Shown here piece after piece: positions 23,457 through 36,975 of a DNA stretch of 64,000 nucleotides. Made by a program: the position numbers and the translations under genes. Location of the stretch: assembly GCF_030272615.1 (NCBI RefSeq), contig NC_081406.1, positions 461,244,072 through 461,308,071 on the forward strand, in the 5' to 3' direction. How positions within the stretch are numbered: position 1 is the first letter of the stretch; every line of letters starts with the position of its first letter. Below the pieces are notes generated by a model. The model was not told the DNA's origin and did no database searches. It saw nothing but the letters and a program-made list of their open reading frames with translations. This DNA is from Cryptomeria japonica. Lineage: Eukaryota > Streptophyta > Pinopsida > Cupressales > Cupressaceae.

Positions 23457-24297
23457 CTAATATATTTTCATTGTTATTACATTATATTATTATTATTTTA
23501 TTCTATTCTATGATATAATTATTATGAGAATGAGGGTTAGAGGTATAGCTTAATTCAAATAGAGTTATAATTTTAATAATAATATTATTAAAGAAAGGGT
23601 TTATTATGAGAGTTACAATTGCATAAAGTTCATATAAATTTTATATTTATATTTATTATATTATATTAATTATATTTATTTTTTATATTATATTGATAAT
23701 ATTTTGTATTTAAATATAATTTTAATTTTATTGCTATTATATGATTATCATGCTATTTTTTGTTTAATTATTATATTACATCATTTTTAAGAATATAAAT
23801 TATTTAATAATAATATCATAAGAATCCACCTCTTCTTTTTAATAATATAAATAATTATTAAATTACTTTACTTATTTAACATCACATTAAACGATAATGA
23901 GACAGACACAAATATAAGAATACAAACATTAAATATATAAAATCTATTAACAAATTTTTCATCACCCACATTAATAATTATTATATTTTTAATTATAATT
24001 ATTAATATAAATATTTAAATATATATATTTAAAATAAACAATATCTTTATATTTATAAATATATTTGTTAATTTATAAATAAAGTAGCTTTTCTTACTAA
24101 TATAAAAAATCATTATTAAAATATTTTACTTTCATCTTTATTTAAAATTAATCTTATCAAATTTTTTCTTCTAAAAAAATAAAAAATAAATCTAACTATT
24201 ATAATAACAAAAAAAAAATCCCATTCAAATTATACAATTGAAAATAAATCCAACTAATAGGTGTCTAAATCGTATAATTATAATTCAGAACTCCCTT
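23457..24297. other. AT-rich intergenic spacer
   Basis: Dominated by poly-A/T and TTATTATA-type simple sequence. I see no gene, RNA or element termini in it. Confidence 0.6.
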
Positions 24298-24302
24298 ATT
24301 TT

Positions 24303-25353
24303 TGTTGGTATTTTGGTATGGTTTTGGCATTGATGTCAACACCTACTAAATACAAGCACTTTGAAGATCTGACAACATTCACCGGCAAGCAAGTAAACTG
24401 TGCAACAATTACTGGTATATGGTTCACCGATAGAATATATTGTTCACCAGTACCTGGAATGATATGGAAGACACTTGGTAATGTCGAAGACATCATGTGG
24501 ACACTTTGTTTTGAAGAATTAATCATTGGTATATTCATATTTGCATATTTGCTTTTACCGACAAATAGGTCCAGGTTATCTAGAGTTACACTAGCAGGTT
24601 TATCTTTTCTAGATCAGCATGGCACACTCTGGTGATGATTTATTATTGTTGTAAATACATTTAGCCGACATGTTTAATCGGTTATTGCATCGGATATTAT
24701 ATTGTATAAAAATGTTTTATTGTAATATCTTGTAGAGCCGACCTACTAAAATTGGTCTTAGGGTATGGTATAAATGTAAGATCTTATTTGTAAGATCAAG
24801 TGTGGAGTGCGAAAAATAATTGAGTGAAGGTATATGCGAGATTAAGCAAGAATATACATGAAGACATCATTTGAAGGTTTTTGTAGAAGCATATCAGCAT
24901 TACACCGGTACTGAATCCAACATATGAAGATGCTATTTTGTGGAGTACATTCTTATTGGATTTAACCATCCAACTGTAGTCAGTGTGACTCCCATTTGTG
25001 ATTGAGCAGTGAGCTCTAGGCTGTTGGCCTTTCTGCATGTGTAGACCCCATTTATGTACACTTACTATCTGCAGTAGTATCATCTGATTGTGGGTAAGGT
25101 TTCCCACTGTGGTTTTTCCCCTTACAAGGTTTCCACGTACAAATATTGGTGTCATGTGTTGTGGATGACTTTATGTTTATGTTTCATGCATTAATCCTTA
25201 GCGGTATAGCAATTTACTGTTAACACTGTCTAGCGGCATACTTAACTGGTTTACCGGTATTAAGCATTAAGTTGGTTAATTAGTTTTTGGTTTGAATTTA
25301 TTTGACAACTAATTCACCCGCCCCCCCTTCTCAGTTGTCTTCGAGACTTAACA
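24303..25353 (+). mobile_element. Solo LTR of a copia-type element
   Basis: It starts TGTTGGTATT and ends GAGACTTAACA, with ATTTT on both sides (24298-24302 and 25354-25358) as target duplication. Inside are a TATA-like box (GGTATAAATG, about 24765-24774) and, near the 3' end, the C-rich CACCCGCCCCCCCTTCTCAG that also marks the LTRs at 2473 and 57351. No internal region is attached, so one LTR was left after recombination between the two original LTRs. The 124-codon frame inside it is fortuitous. Confidence 0.88.
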
Positions 25354-26395
25354 ATTTTTTTTTACCCCGTTAAGCGAATGGGGCGTAAATGGAAAGGGAA
25401 AAGTTGGCACCTGCGTGTCCCGCCACCTTAACGGTCAATTTCAATGTATCTATTAAGTTCCACTTCAATTAAAAACTTAAGCTTTTCTAACAATGTTCTA
25501 ATGATATTATGCATTTTTATCATTTAAAGATATCAGAATTTCTTAACATTTATAATCATTACATAGTTTAGTAATTTGTAACAAGAGATTATATTAAGTT
25601 TGGGACATTTAGATTAGTTGTAACTGATAGTATGATGATTAGGATTAGTTGTAAAATTTAGTAGAGGATTTAATACAAAAGTACAATAAATTTTAATAAA
25701 ATAATTTTGAATTTTGAATTTTGAATTTCCATGATGTGAAGACTACAATTTTTATGATTGTAAAACATATATGATTAGGTAGTGCATTCGCTCATTAATA
25801 TTGAAAGAATTTCATGAGCTTATAAACTGGATTGGATTAGAATGTAATTATTCCTATTCAAAAATATAATCTATTATAGTTTGAACTTGAGAAAAAAAAA
25901 ATTCTATAATTCATAATTGAAGATTATAACACTAATCAATTATTTTTTTTTTAAAAAGACACATTTATTTTAAAAATAATAATAATAAAAATCATGTACA
26001 CTAATTATTTAAAAAACTAAAAAAAATTATTTAAAAAAATTAACAATAAATATTTATACAGCAATAATTTCTTTCATTTCAAGTAATGCATAAATTGGCC
26101 AATTTAAATAGTTTACTTTACTCTCATTTTGCATGCATATTTTAGTGTAGCAAGTTTTAGCCTTGGAGGCAAGCCTGGAATTTGACGGCCACCCCTACCT
26201 ATCATATGATTTTATGTTTTAAGGAAAATATTAATTGTCAAAAAAAATTAATTTATGAAGATATTTTGAAAAATGCGTGTACTTAATTTTTATATAAATA
26301 ATTTTATTGATAAATTAAAAAAAAGTACATAATTATATGAGCTACAAAGTCTATACCTTGCTACATTGAAGCTACATAAAATGTAGATGCACTTA

Positions 26396-26533
26396 AATGA
26401 AAATCCTTGTGTAAAATCGAGATGCCCCTATTTCTTGGCAAGAAATTAAGATCCTTGTGTAAAAACTTAAAAAAAAATGAAAAGCCTTGTGTAAAATGGA
26501 GATGCACATGTTTTTGGAAAGAAATGAAAATCT
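26396..26533 (+). repeat. Small tandem duplication (~80 bp period)
   Basis: AAAATCCTTGTGTAAAATCGAGATGC near 26399 recurs as AAAAGCCTTGTGTAAAATGGAGATGC near 26479, followed in both by a TTTCTTGGCAAGAAAT or TTTTTGGAAAGAAAT type tail. Confidence 0.7.
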
Positions 26534-28514
26534 TTGTCCTTTTATTTTATTCATTTCAAATATGGATATCTTATATCGATAAAAAAAGATTGATAAATTA
26601 AAAAACAATGATAAATTAATAAGTTATCTTGTTTACAATTATATTATATTTTGAAAAGATTCTAAATTAATATATATTTATTATAAACATTATGCAGTCA
26701 TTTATATTACATTTCAACATTAATTGACAATCCTTTAATAGTTATTAAATTACTTATAATAAATATCAAAAACAAGTTTCTAAATTCATATAAGAAAATA
26801 GAAACAATTCTAAAAATTCATATTAAAATATTAGAAAATTAGAAACAACTATATAAATCCATATCTAAATATTTTGAATAAATTTGTATTTTTATAGTAC
26901 AAATTCTAAAATAATATATATCAAATTAATTATAATATCATATAATATATAGTACCTATTATAATTTTTTACGGTTTATTAATAATTTTAAGTGTCATCT
27001 ATATGGTTTTAAAAAAAAATAGCATATCAACGCATACGATACAAAAGTTAAAAATAGCCATTTAGACCATGCGGAACTTTTAGAAACATTGCAAATGAGG
27101 GGGAGTTTTAGAAACAAAGAAAGAGTATCCATCCAAATACATGATTGGACTATGTATGTGTCCTCATTCTTATGAAATGCAATCTCAATGAAAGATTTGT
27201 AGTAGTCTGCAGATGCTATTACTTGTTTAGAAAATTTTCTAAAGTTTTGTTTGAGTTACTTGGTTTAAGATTTTCAATTATAAGCTCCATGACTGCAAAT
27301 ATATGTTGTAATTGAAGGTATTGGTCAGTCAGTTGGAGAGCCCTCCCCTAGACAGCTGGTAATAAAAAACATTATCCAAACAAAATTAGCGATTCGTTAT
27401 AACTATAAGTCTTTTTGATAATTTCTCTAGCATTTGGAAACTAAAACATCTTATCTTATCATTGTCCCAGGTTATGGCTAGAAACACATGATTCATTTAC
27501 AGCCTAGGCTAATAGAATTTCAAAAGAGTTGCATTTCCAAAGGATAGTAATCCTTTCGCATTTGTAGGTGTTTTGGCATAAATTTAACATCATAGATTAT
27601 AGTTTGTGTAATCACCAAAAATTCTAGATTGGAATGATCCCATACCATTTGGCCTATATTTAAATTTAATATAGGAAAAATCTTGTCTATATACTCCCTC
27701 CCCCTATTCCAAAATGGTATCCCATCTTCAAACCAGTATCCCACGTCTCCTAGTTATTATGTATTTTACTATACATAATTTGTGCTACTATATTTAGGTC
27801 CTACAAATCAATTTCTTTAATCAATTAGAAAAACCCTCTACTTGAAAATTGTGGGTCATAAAAATCAGTTTCTTGATTTAATTACCTTTCCTAAACTGAG
27901 GAGATCCACTATTTGATAATAATAAGGAAGAATGATTTAAACTAGCACTTTCATCTAAATGAGGTGCAATAATTATGCCGATAATAATTTACATAATTTA
28001 TTTATTTTTATAATTTTAATATAGAAATTTCCCTTCACTTATTATTAAATAAGAATTTAAAAATGTAATAACTAATATTACAAAAAATACAAATGTAATA
28101 GAGACTATCGAAATTCCTACGATAAGAATCCAATAACAAAACATGGGCGATGAAAAATTACATATATTAATATAAAATGTGACTTCCACCAGAGGCAATA
28201 GATGACATGGAGAAGTAGTATAAAATCAATAAAAGGCATTGCCAGTTGCCTTTTATTTACTATCTTTCCTCTTGTACACTTTAGGGAAAATAGAAAATGG
28301 GAAGGATCGCATAAATTCAACTTAGTTCATCTTCTATGGGCAAAGCTTCTTGTTGATTTTTGGAGAATGATTTTCAATTTTATTGTGTGGTATATGTCAC
28401 TGTGATATGAGGCATCATATACTACATTCTTGTAATGTATACAAATAGCAAGGTTAAACTAAAAATTTAGTTGTAATATTTTTGTAAGGTCTTTAATGTT
28501 TCTAGGCTCATTTC

Positions 28515-28642
28515 AATCTTTCAATTCAATAAAATGCGAGATGTAGTTTGAGGTTCTTTATGAATCATCTAAAGAATATTATAACACACTTATTTGAATC
28601 TTTCAATTCAATAAAATGCAAGATGTAGTACGAGGTTCTTTA
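28515..28642 (+). repeat. 46-bp direct repeat, period 82
   Basis: AATCTTTCAATTCAATAAAA, then TGC(G/A)AGATGTAGT and GAGGTTCTTTA, occurs at 28515-28560 and 28597-28642 with about three mismatches. Confidence 0.85.
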
Positions 28643-30221
28643 TTCCAACTTACATGGATGGACAACTAAGAAGGGTAACCCAAGTCATGGATGAGGTAGG
28701 CACGTGATCATCATCTAAGAATATGTATCCTCACTTTTTCCCAAGGGTTCCCACCTAAAGATAACCTTGTTTTTTCATTAATTTTATTGTTGAATCTTTT
28801 GTGCATAATTGTCATTGCCTAATAACAATATTTATTGTGGCTATGATACTTCTAATGAGATGAAATTCATTTTAGAGGGTGGAAACCAAAAATAGTGACA
28901 AGTATAGATGATGATATCTATCAAAATTTGAGAGAGTTGAAAGAAGCCAAAGAAAGGCTCCATCTTGTTCAAAACAATATTCTTGATCAAAATTATTAAG
29001 GATGTGATGGTGTGTTTTATATGGCCTTCATTCTTGCTAAGTTTCCTTTCCTAATATGATCCAAAATAATTCTATGATCAATACGATGTGGGCATAGCTA
29101 TAGTATAATCTATTAATAAATATTACTCTGTTAGATCGACTAATAATATTCATCATGTGTAGATCAATAACCTATTATGGCCTAGTCTAAACCTTATCCA
29201 TGAACTTCAAGGACTCTAAGATATCATTAAGGAGATAGGAGTACACCAGTCATTTGTCTTATAAGATATAGTTTGAAAAACATATGTTTACAAATATGTT
29301 TTTATCATCTTGGTATGGTAATTGTTAATTTGAGGTGAAAATACCCAAATAAATTTATTAACATCATAAAAAATCTTCAATGGGGACCTAGTGTGCACAT
29401 CCTCTCTTAGGTTCTCGAGAACTCCACTATAAACCTTATTAAATATTTGATATTATATTCATAAGCAGGATAGGATTCTAATATCTTTAAATTATCACAA
29501 ACTTTCATCTTAATTATCAATACTAACCCTTACTCTTCTCTAAGAAAAATATTTGAATCTCAAGATCCTAAAGGACTTATCCTTTCTTATATCTAAGACA
29601 CTTTACACAAGATCTTCATTTTACCAAATTAACATCAAAGAATTATTTAAATGAAATCATCATAATAATAAAAAAACTTTATATATGCATGAAATTTTAA
29701 AATAAAGTAGAAATTAAAAAAATTGCAAGAAGATCAGGCAGTGCTTTAATAAAGATTCATTTTGGAGTTCCATCTCAAATTCCAAAAACATTCATGTGTG
29801 GAATTTAGCAACAGAAAGCATCCAATTTTTTGACAGACAAGGCCATGTTAAGTTGACCACATCCGGACTGTAGTTAAATTGGCATTTCTACATAACATGA
29901 AGGTTAATGGAAAACAAAGTAGTGGGCAAAGGATTTGCAAGAAATTAATGAATAGAAGCCATTGGAAATCAAATTGCAACTTCACCATAGAAGTATCTAT
30001 AAAACTATAAACCCCAGTTCGAGGAAGAAGCTTCCAAAAGGAGACCAAAGTAAAGCTAAAATGATTGAAAAACAAAAAAGAAATTGTAAGACTAGATGGC
30101 TGATTCAGAATTCAGATGTGGAGGAGAAACAATAATTAGGTATAGGAGATGCTAAAAAGATAAGAAGGCATAGGAAGGATATCAATGTGAATAGAGACAA
30201 ACAAGTACATATGTGAATTTA

Positions 30222-30678
30222 TGGAAGAAAAACAAAGGGACCAACAAAAATGAATATAGAGACAGTTTATATTAATCAAAACAAAACATTACATCTGATA
30301 TATGAGCACTTCTACTCAAACACTTTGCTTCTCATAGACAGCTTTGCAGGGCTGGACTCCTAAGAGAGTGGTTGGCAAAATGCAAAGTCATGCAATGTAT
30401 AGAAAACTAGCTTCTATGGTGGACATGGAACAAGGATTAAAAAAATGTATTTCAAACCACCCATAATCCAAGTAAAATCTGCAGATGGTAAAATACGTAG
30501 ATTGGAGCAATTAAGATGATAACCTTTCAAATCTTGAGTAAGATCTTTTTGAGTGTCTTGTCTTTACAGTTGAGAGATTTGCTTGGAGGATATGGAAGAT
30601 TTGGAATTGACAAAGGCATCTACCAATATTAATGTGCATATGGAGGATTTGAGGGTAGTTGAGATTACATATCCAACA
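30222..30678 (-). repeat. Array LTR 1 (terminal)
   Basis: Leftmost LTR, about 457 bp. On the plus strand it runs from TGGAAGAAAA (an altered TGTAGAAAA) to CATATCCAACA. The upstream flank lacks the primer-site sequence seen before the other LTRs, so this is the array end. Confidence 0.75.
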
Positions 30679-31771
30679 TTCAGGTGTGATTCACTGTTTC
30701 TATCAACACCTCCCATAGAGTCCCACTATTGGTGCTCGGGGATCTCAATAGGCTCTGTTGGCCACAAACATAACATTTCTTACATTTAGAAACAAAATAT
30801 TATGGCATTCAATGATATTACCTTTTGACTTGTATTTTCATAATATCTGACAACTTCTATCCTCCTTCCATGTTCTAATCTATGGACTTTAGAAATACTC
30901 TTCCACTCAATTTTGATTGTCTCAACTCACAGACATACCATATCCTCCTTAAACTTCATACTACCTCAAAAACTATCAAGACAATTCAAACTAGGTAACA
31001 CAAAACACCTTTAACAACTATCTCTTCATCTTTTGATCTACAAACTTTAGATATGGCCTCTAAAGAAGCTTCTCTTTTGCACCTTTCTTTAACTCTCTCC
31101 TTTCTTCCCAAAAGTATCCTCCCCTTTAACTGTGATCTCCTTTTTCCTTAGAAATAAATCCACCTCTTGCCAACGGTCAACTAACTCAACAGTCTCTATG
31201 ATCTACACCTTTGTTTGTCTACATCACCAAGTTCATTTAACTCTCTATCTCTTTTCAACAACAGACATAAATTTCATTTCTTGTGAATACAAAAATTCAG
31301 TGACTTCTCCTTTCTTCGACTAGTAGCAAACTGGTAGTCTCCCTATGCCATTGGGTTCCCCTTCTTCTGTTCTTTATTTCATTATACAACAACTCTAATT
31401 TTTAGAAGACACGACTTCATCATGAATTTTCTATGGTCACTTTTAAATTCTCCTTTAAATGGTCTCTACCTTTGATCTCATCTCCTAGCAACGACAATCA
31501 ATCTTCACCGAATTGGCAGCACATGGGTTTGAAACATAGCCTGCAAACAAACAATAGTAGTGGTCTCCACTTTGATCTCCAAATCCTCATACATATGACA
31601 ATTGCCCATCTATTTTATATCCTTTTCCATAACTTTTCTTCTTTCTGGAACCAGTAGGCTTTCTCTTTAGATCGACACTCCCAGTGATGGCTTCAACTTT
31701 AGCAAGGGCAGAAGACTTCTCCAAATTATTCTAGTTCTATAGGAAAGTAAACCGTCGACTCTAATACCAAA

Positions 31772-32241
31772 TTTAGATAACAAAGGGAGGAAAAAATGAA
31801 AATAAAGATAGAGTTTATATAAATCAAAATAGAACATTATATTTGATATATGAGCACTTCAACTCTTACATTCTAACTCTCATCGAACACTCTTCTTCTG
31901 ATAGACAACTCTACAGAGCTGGACTCCTAATAGAGTTCTTGGCAAAATACAAAGTCGTGCATTATATAGAAAAATAGCTTTTGTGGTGGATAGGGAACAA
32001 GCATTAAAAAATGTATTTCAAACAACCCATAATCTAAAAATCCGCAGATGGTACAATACGCAGGCTGGAGCAATTAAGATGAAAATCTTTCAAATATTGA
32101 GCAAGATCTATTTGAGTGCCTTGTCTTTACAGTTGAGAGATTTTCTTGGAGGATACAAAAGATTTGGAATCGACAAAAGCAACTGCCAATATTAATATGC
32201 ATATGTAGGATTTGAGGGTAGTTGAGATTACATATCCAACA
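31772..32241 (-). repeat. Array LTR 2
   Basis: 470 bp, ending CATATCCAACA on the plus strand. The preceding CTAATACCAAA is the minus-strand primer site, altered. A minus-strand TATA-type motif (plus-strand GCATTATATAG) lies near 31960. Confidence 0.8.
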
Positions 32242-33335
32242 TTGAGGTGTGATTCACTTTTTCTATCAACACCTCCTGTAGAGTCACACTATTGGTGCTC
32301 AGGGATCTCAATAGGCTCTACTAGCCTCAAGCACAAAATTTCTTACATTGAGAAACAAAATATTGTGGCATTCAATGATATCACCTTTTCACTTGTATTT
32401 TCATAATATCTCACAACTTCTATCCTCCTTCCATGTTCTGATCTATGGACTTTAGAAATACTCTTCCACTCAATTTTGATTATCTCAACATAGACACATA
32501 CCATATCCTCCTTAAACTTCATACTACCTCAAGATTTATCAAGACAACTTCAAACTAGACAACACAAAACACCTTTAACAACTACCTTTTCATCTTTTGA
32601 TCTACAAACTTTAGATATGGCCTCTAAGGAAGCTTCTCTTCTACACCTTTCTTTTAATCTCTCCTTTCTTCCCAAAAGTATCCTCCCCTTTAACTATGAT
32701 CTCCTTTTTCCTTAGCAACAAATCCACCTCTTGCCAATGGTCAACTAACTCAGCAGTCTCTATGATCTGCACCTTTGTTTGTCTACATCACCAAGTTCAT
32801 TTAACTCTCTATCTCTTTTCAACAACATACATAAATTTCCTTTCTTGTGAATACAAAAATTCAATGACTTCTCCTTTCTTGGACTAGTAGCAAACTTGTA
32901 GTCTCCCTATGCCATCGGGTTCCCCTTCTTCTATTCTTTATTTCATTATACAACAACTCCAATCTTCAGAAGCCACAACTTCATCATGAATTTTCTATTG
33001 TCACTTTTAAATTCTCCTTTAAATGGTCTCTACCTTCGATCTCATCTCTTGGCAATGACAATCAATCTTCACCGATTTGGTAGCACATGGGTTTGAAACA
33101 TAGCCTGCAAACAAACAATAGCAGCGGTCTCCACTTTGATCTCCAAATCCTCATACACATGACAATTGTTCATCTATTGTATAGCCTTTTCCATAACTTT
33201 TCTTCTTTCTGGAACCAGTAGGCTTTCTCTTTAGATTGACACTCCCAATGATGGCTTCAACTTTAGCAAGGGTAGAAGACTTCTCTAGATTCTTCTAGTT
33301 CTATAGGAAAGTAAATCATCAGCTCTAATACCAAA

Positions 33336-33810
33336 TGTAGAAAACAAAGGGAGGAAAAAAATGAAAAATAAAGATAGAGTTTATATAAATCAAAACAGAA
33401 CATTACATCTAATATATGAGCGATTCAGCTCTTACATTCTGACTCTCATCAAATACTCTTCTTCTGATAGACAACTTTGTAGAGCTAGACTCCTAATAGA
33501 GTTCTTGGAAAAATACAAATTCGTGCATTATATAGAAAACTAGCTTCTATGGTGGACAGGGAACAAGCATTAAAAAATGTATTCCAAACAACCCATAATC
33601 CAAGTAAAATCCACAGATGGTACAATATGTAGGTTGGAGCAATTAAGATGAAAACCTTTCAAATATTGAGCAAGATCTATTTGAGTGCCTTGTCTTTACA
33701 GTTGAGAGATTTGCTTAGAGGATACGAAAGATTTGGAATCGACAAAAGCAACTGCCAATATTAATATGCATATGCAGGATTTGAGGGTAGTTGAGATTGC
33801 ATAACCAACA
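33336..33810 (-). repeat. Array LTR 3
   Basis: 475 bp, plus-strand TGTAGAAAAC ... CATAACCAACA, preceded by CTCTAATACCAAA (primer site on the minus strand). Confidence 0.8.
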
Positions 33811-34802
33811 TTTAGGTGTGATTCAATTTTTCTATCAACACCTCCCATAGAGTCATAGTGTTGGTTCTCGGGGATCTCAATAGCCTCTGCTAGCCTCAAA
33901 CACAACATTTCTTACATTTAGAAACAAAATATTGTGGCATTCAATGATATCACTTTTTCACTTGTATTTTCATAATATCTAACAACTTCTATCCTCCTTC
34001 CATGTTTTGATCTATGGACTTTAGAAATACTCTTCCACTTAATTTTGATAGTCTCAACTCACACACATACCATATCCTCCTTAAACTTCATACTACCTCA
34101 AGATCTATCAAGGCAATTTCAAACTAGACAACACAAAACACCTTTAATAGCTACCTTTTCATCTTTTGATCTACAAACTTTAGATATGGCCTCTAAAGAA
34201 GCTTCTCTTCTACACCTTTAATTTAATCTCTCATTTTTTCACAAAAGCATTCTCCCCTTTAACTGTGATCTCATTTTTATTTAGCAACAAATCCACCTCT
34301 TGCCAGTGGTCAACTAACTCAACAGTCTCTAGGATCTCCACTTTTTGTTGTCTACATCACCAAGTTTATTTAACTCTCTGCCTCATTTCAATAGCAGATG
34401 TAAATGTCCTTCTTGTGAATACAAAAATTCAATGACTCCTCAACTTTTGGACTAGTAGCAAACTAGTGGAGTAGTAGCAAACTAGTAGTCTCGCTATGCC
34501 TTCGGGTTCCCCTTTCTCTGTTCTTTATTTCCTTATACAATAACTCAAATCTTTAGAAGCTATGACTCCATCTTGAATTTTTTGTGGTTAGTTTTAAAAT
34601 CTGCTTTGACCCATCTCTACCTTCGATCTCATCTCCTGGAAATGACAAATATTCTTCACCAATTTGGTAGCACAATTTTTTAAAACATAGCCTACAGACA
34701 AACAATATAAATGATCTCTACATTGATCTCCAAATCCTTATAGACATGACCATTTTTCTTCTATTGTATAGCCTTTTCCATGACTTTTCATCTTTCTGGA
34801 AC
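33811..34802 (-). mobile_element. Array internal segment, cut by chromovirus fragment
   Basis: Matches the internal segments of the other units up to ...CTTTCTGGAAC at 34802, about 100 bp short of the expected next primer site. It then switches to chromovirus sequence. Its last ~253 bp (34550-34802) are present again at 38543-38797. Confidence 0.75.
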
Positions 34803-36975
34803 AATGGATCCATCAAAAGTGGAAGCAATAGTAAATTGACCTACTCCTAAGTCAATAGGAGATTTGAGAAGTTTCCATAGTTTGGCTTCTTTTTATAGGA
34901 AATTCATTAGAGGTTTTAGCCATGTGTGTGTACCTATCTTGAACACTATCAAATGTGGGATAAAATGTCAGTTTAAGTGCACTAGTGTAGAAGACAAGGG
35001 GTTTGAGTTGTTAAAATAAAAGGTAGCGGAAATCCCTTACCTTAGGCTCCCTGTTTTCAACCATCTCTTCACTGTGGAGTGTGATGCTAGCAAGTTGTCT
35101 ATAGGGGCCATTTTGAGCCAATAAGGTCACTCAGTTGCATTCTTCTCTGAGAAGCTGAATGAAGCAAAACAAAAGTATTCTACCTATCATCTAGAGTTAT
35201 ATTCCATGGTGCAAGCACTCAAGAAGTGGCGGCATTATTTGTTACCTAAAGAGTTCATAGTCTACATTGATAATCATGCACTTAGTTTTTTGAAAAGCAG
35301 GAGAAATTGAATCAAAGACACCTCAAGTGGGTTGAGTATTTACAGGCCTATACCTTTTCCATCAAGCACAAGAAAGGAGTCACCAATAAGATAGAAGATT
35401 CCTTAAGTAGAAAGGTTCTAACCATCCAAGAAGTGCAACTACAAAGGGTGGGGTTAAGTGACCTCAAAGACCTCTACCAAGGTGACAAATATTTTGGTGA
35501 CTAATGTTTGCTCAAAGTTTGCTAATGCTTGTCATGTTGCCTATTCTGATTTTATGTTGCAGGAAGGATTATTTCTTAAAGGAAACCCACTTTGCATACC
35601 ATAGTGCTCTATGAGAGACAATATCATCAAGGAGAAGCATCAAGGCAGTCTAAGTGGACATTTTGGTCTTGACAAGACATTAGAGCAGGTTGGCAGGTTC
35701 TACCATTGGCCTAGACTATAGTCAGATGTTAGGAAGTTTGTGGAGTAATGTGCTATTAATCAGAGGGCTAAGGGTACCTCCAACAATGCAGGTTTATATC
35801 AGGCTCTTACCATACCAGCAAGGCCATGGGAGTGTGTGAGTATGGACTTTGGTTTTGGTTTACCTAGAACACCAAGAGGATATGATAGTGTCTATGTCAT
35901 AGTGGATAGATTCAGAAAGATGACATACTTTATGCCTTGTAAGTGCACTAATCATGCCTCATACATAGCAGGGTTGTTCTTCAAAGAGATTGTAAGGATC
36001 CACGACTTACCTCTTAGAATTGTGAGTGATAGAGACACAAAATTTGTGAGCCACTTTTGGCAAACGTTGTGGAAGAAACTTGATACCAACCTTTATTTTC
36101 CATCTACCTACCATCCACAATCTGATGGTCAAACTAAAGTAGTTAATAGGTCCTTGGGTAACTTATTGAGATGTCTCACCAAACAACATGGTCAAGCTTG
36201 GGATCTAATATTGGGACAAGAAGAGTATGCCTACAATGACTTTGTCAATAGGAACACAAGCTAGAGTCCATTTGCGATTGTATATGGATGTCATCCAAGG
36301 GGTATTTTAGAACTCATTGATCTTAGTTCCATGGACAATAGGAGTGCTTAAGGTGAAAACTTTGTAGAGAATATGAAGGAGATCCATGAACAAGTCAAGA
36401 AAACATTGCAGTGTAATAATGAGAAATACAAGACACAAGCAAACAAAACAAGAAGAGAATTACACTACAAGATAGGTGTTCTAGTTGTGGCCTATCTGAT
36501 AAAGGAGAGACTCCCTAAGGGGTAGCCTAACAAACTATGAATGAAGAAGATTGGACCTCTTAAGGTTGTACATAAGTATGGCAATAATACCTATGAGGTG
36601 GAAGTACCACCAAACTTGGGTATATCACTAATCTTTAATGTATGTGATTTGTTCTAGTATAGAGGAACTTAGTCAGCTGCAAACCAAGAAGAGCCTAATG
36701 CTACTAAAGATGTAGATTGGACACAAGACCTACCACCAAGCCAACCAGTGACATTGGATAACATTTTAGATTCCAACATTGTCGAAAGGACTAGGAAAGG
36801 AGTCTATAGAGACTACCTAGTCAAATGGATAGGTCTCCCTAAATCTAAAGCTACATGAATGTCCTAAGGAGATATACTACAACATGGAACCACTATTCAA
36901 GCCCTATCCACTCAAGGGACTTGAGTTCTTCCTACCCTGGGAGTATGGTGCATGGCCACTTAGAAATTTTTGTTG
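34803..36975 (+). pseudogene. Chromovirus RT (C-end)-RNase H-integrase-chromodomain
   Basis: RT tail: MDPSKVEAIVN, then LRSFHSLASFYRKFIRGFS. RNase H: FTVECDASKLSIGAILSQ, with a stop at 35122, then FFSEKLNEAKQKYSTYHLEL and IDNHALSFLK. A one-base deletion near 35298 shifts the frame. In the integrase zinc domain the second Cys of the CxxC is Asn (CAINQ). The integrase core shows SMDFGFGLPRT, IVSDRDTKFVSHFW and SDGQTKVVNRSL; Lys replaces the catalytic Glu expected in QTEVVNR. The chromodomain lies near 36760-36870 (ILDSNIVERTRKG, DYLVKWIGLPKSKAT). In the family it targets integration to chromatin marks. Stops and shifts make this non-functional. Confidence 0.9.

Larger units (their letters stand above)
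25359..30221. other. AT-rich intergenic region without recognised genes
   Basis: Frames are short and unlike known proteins. Two small direct duplications are present (listed separately). Nothing else identifiable was seen. Confidence 0.5.

Noticed and set aside
24261-24635. Open frame of 124 codons starting before the solo LTR
   Set aside because: It lies within the solo LTR, has no domain resemblance and spans the insertion boundary.
33696-33908. Recurring 62-70-codon minus-strand frames in the array (also at 40654 and 42180)
   Set aside because: They recur because the DNA unit recurs, they cross the LTR/internal boundary, and they resemble no known protein.
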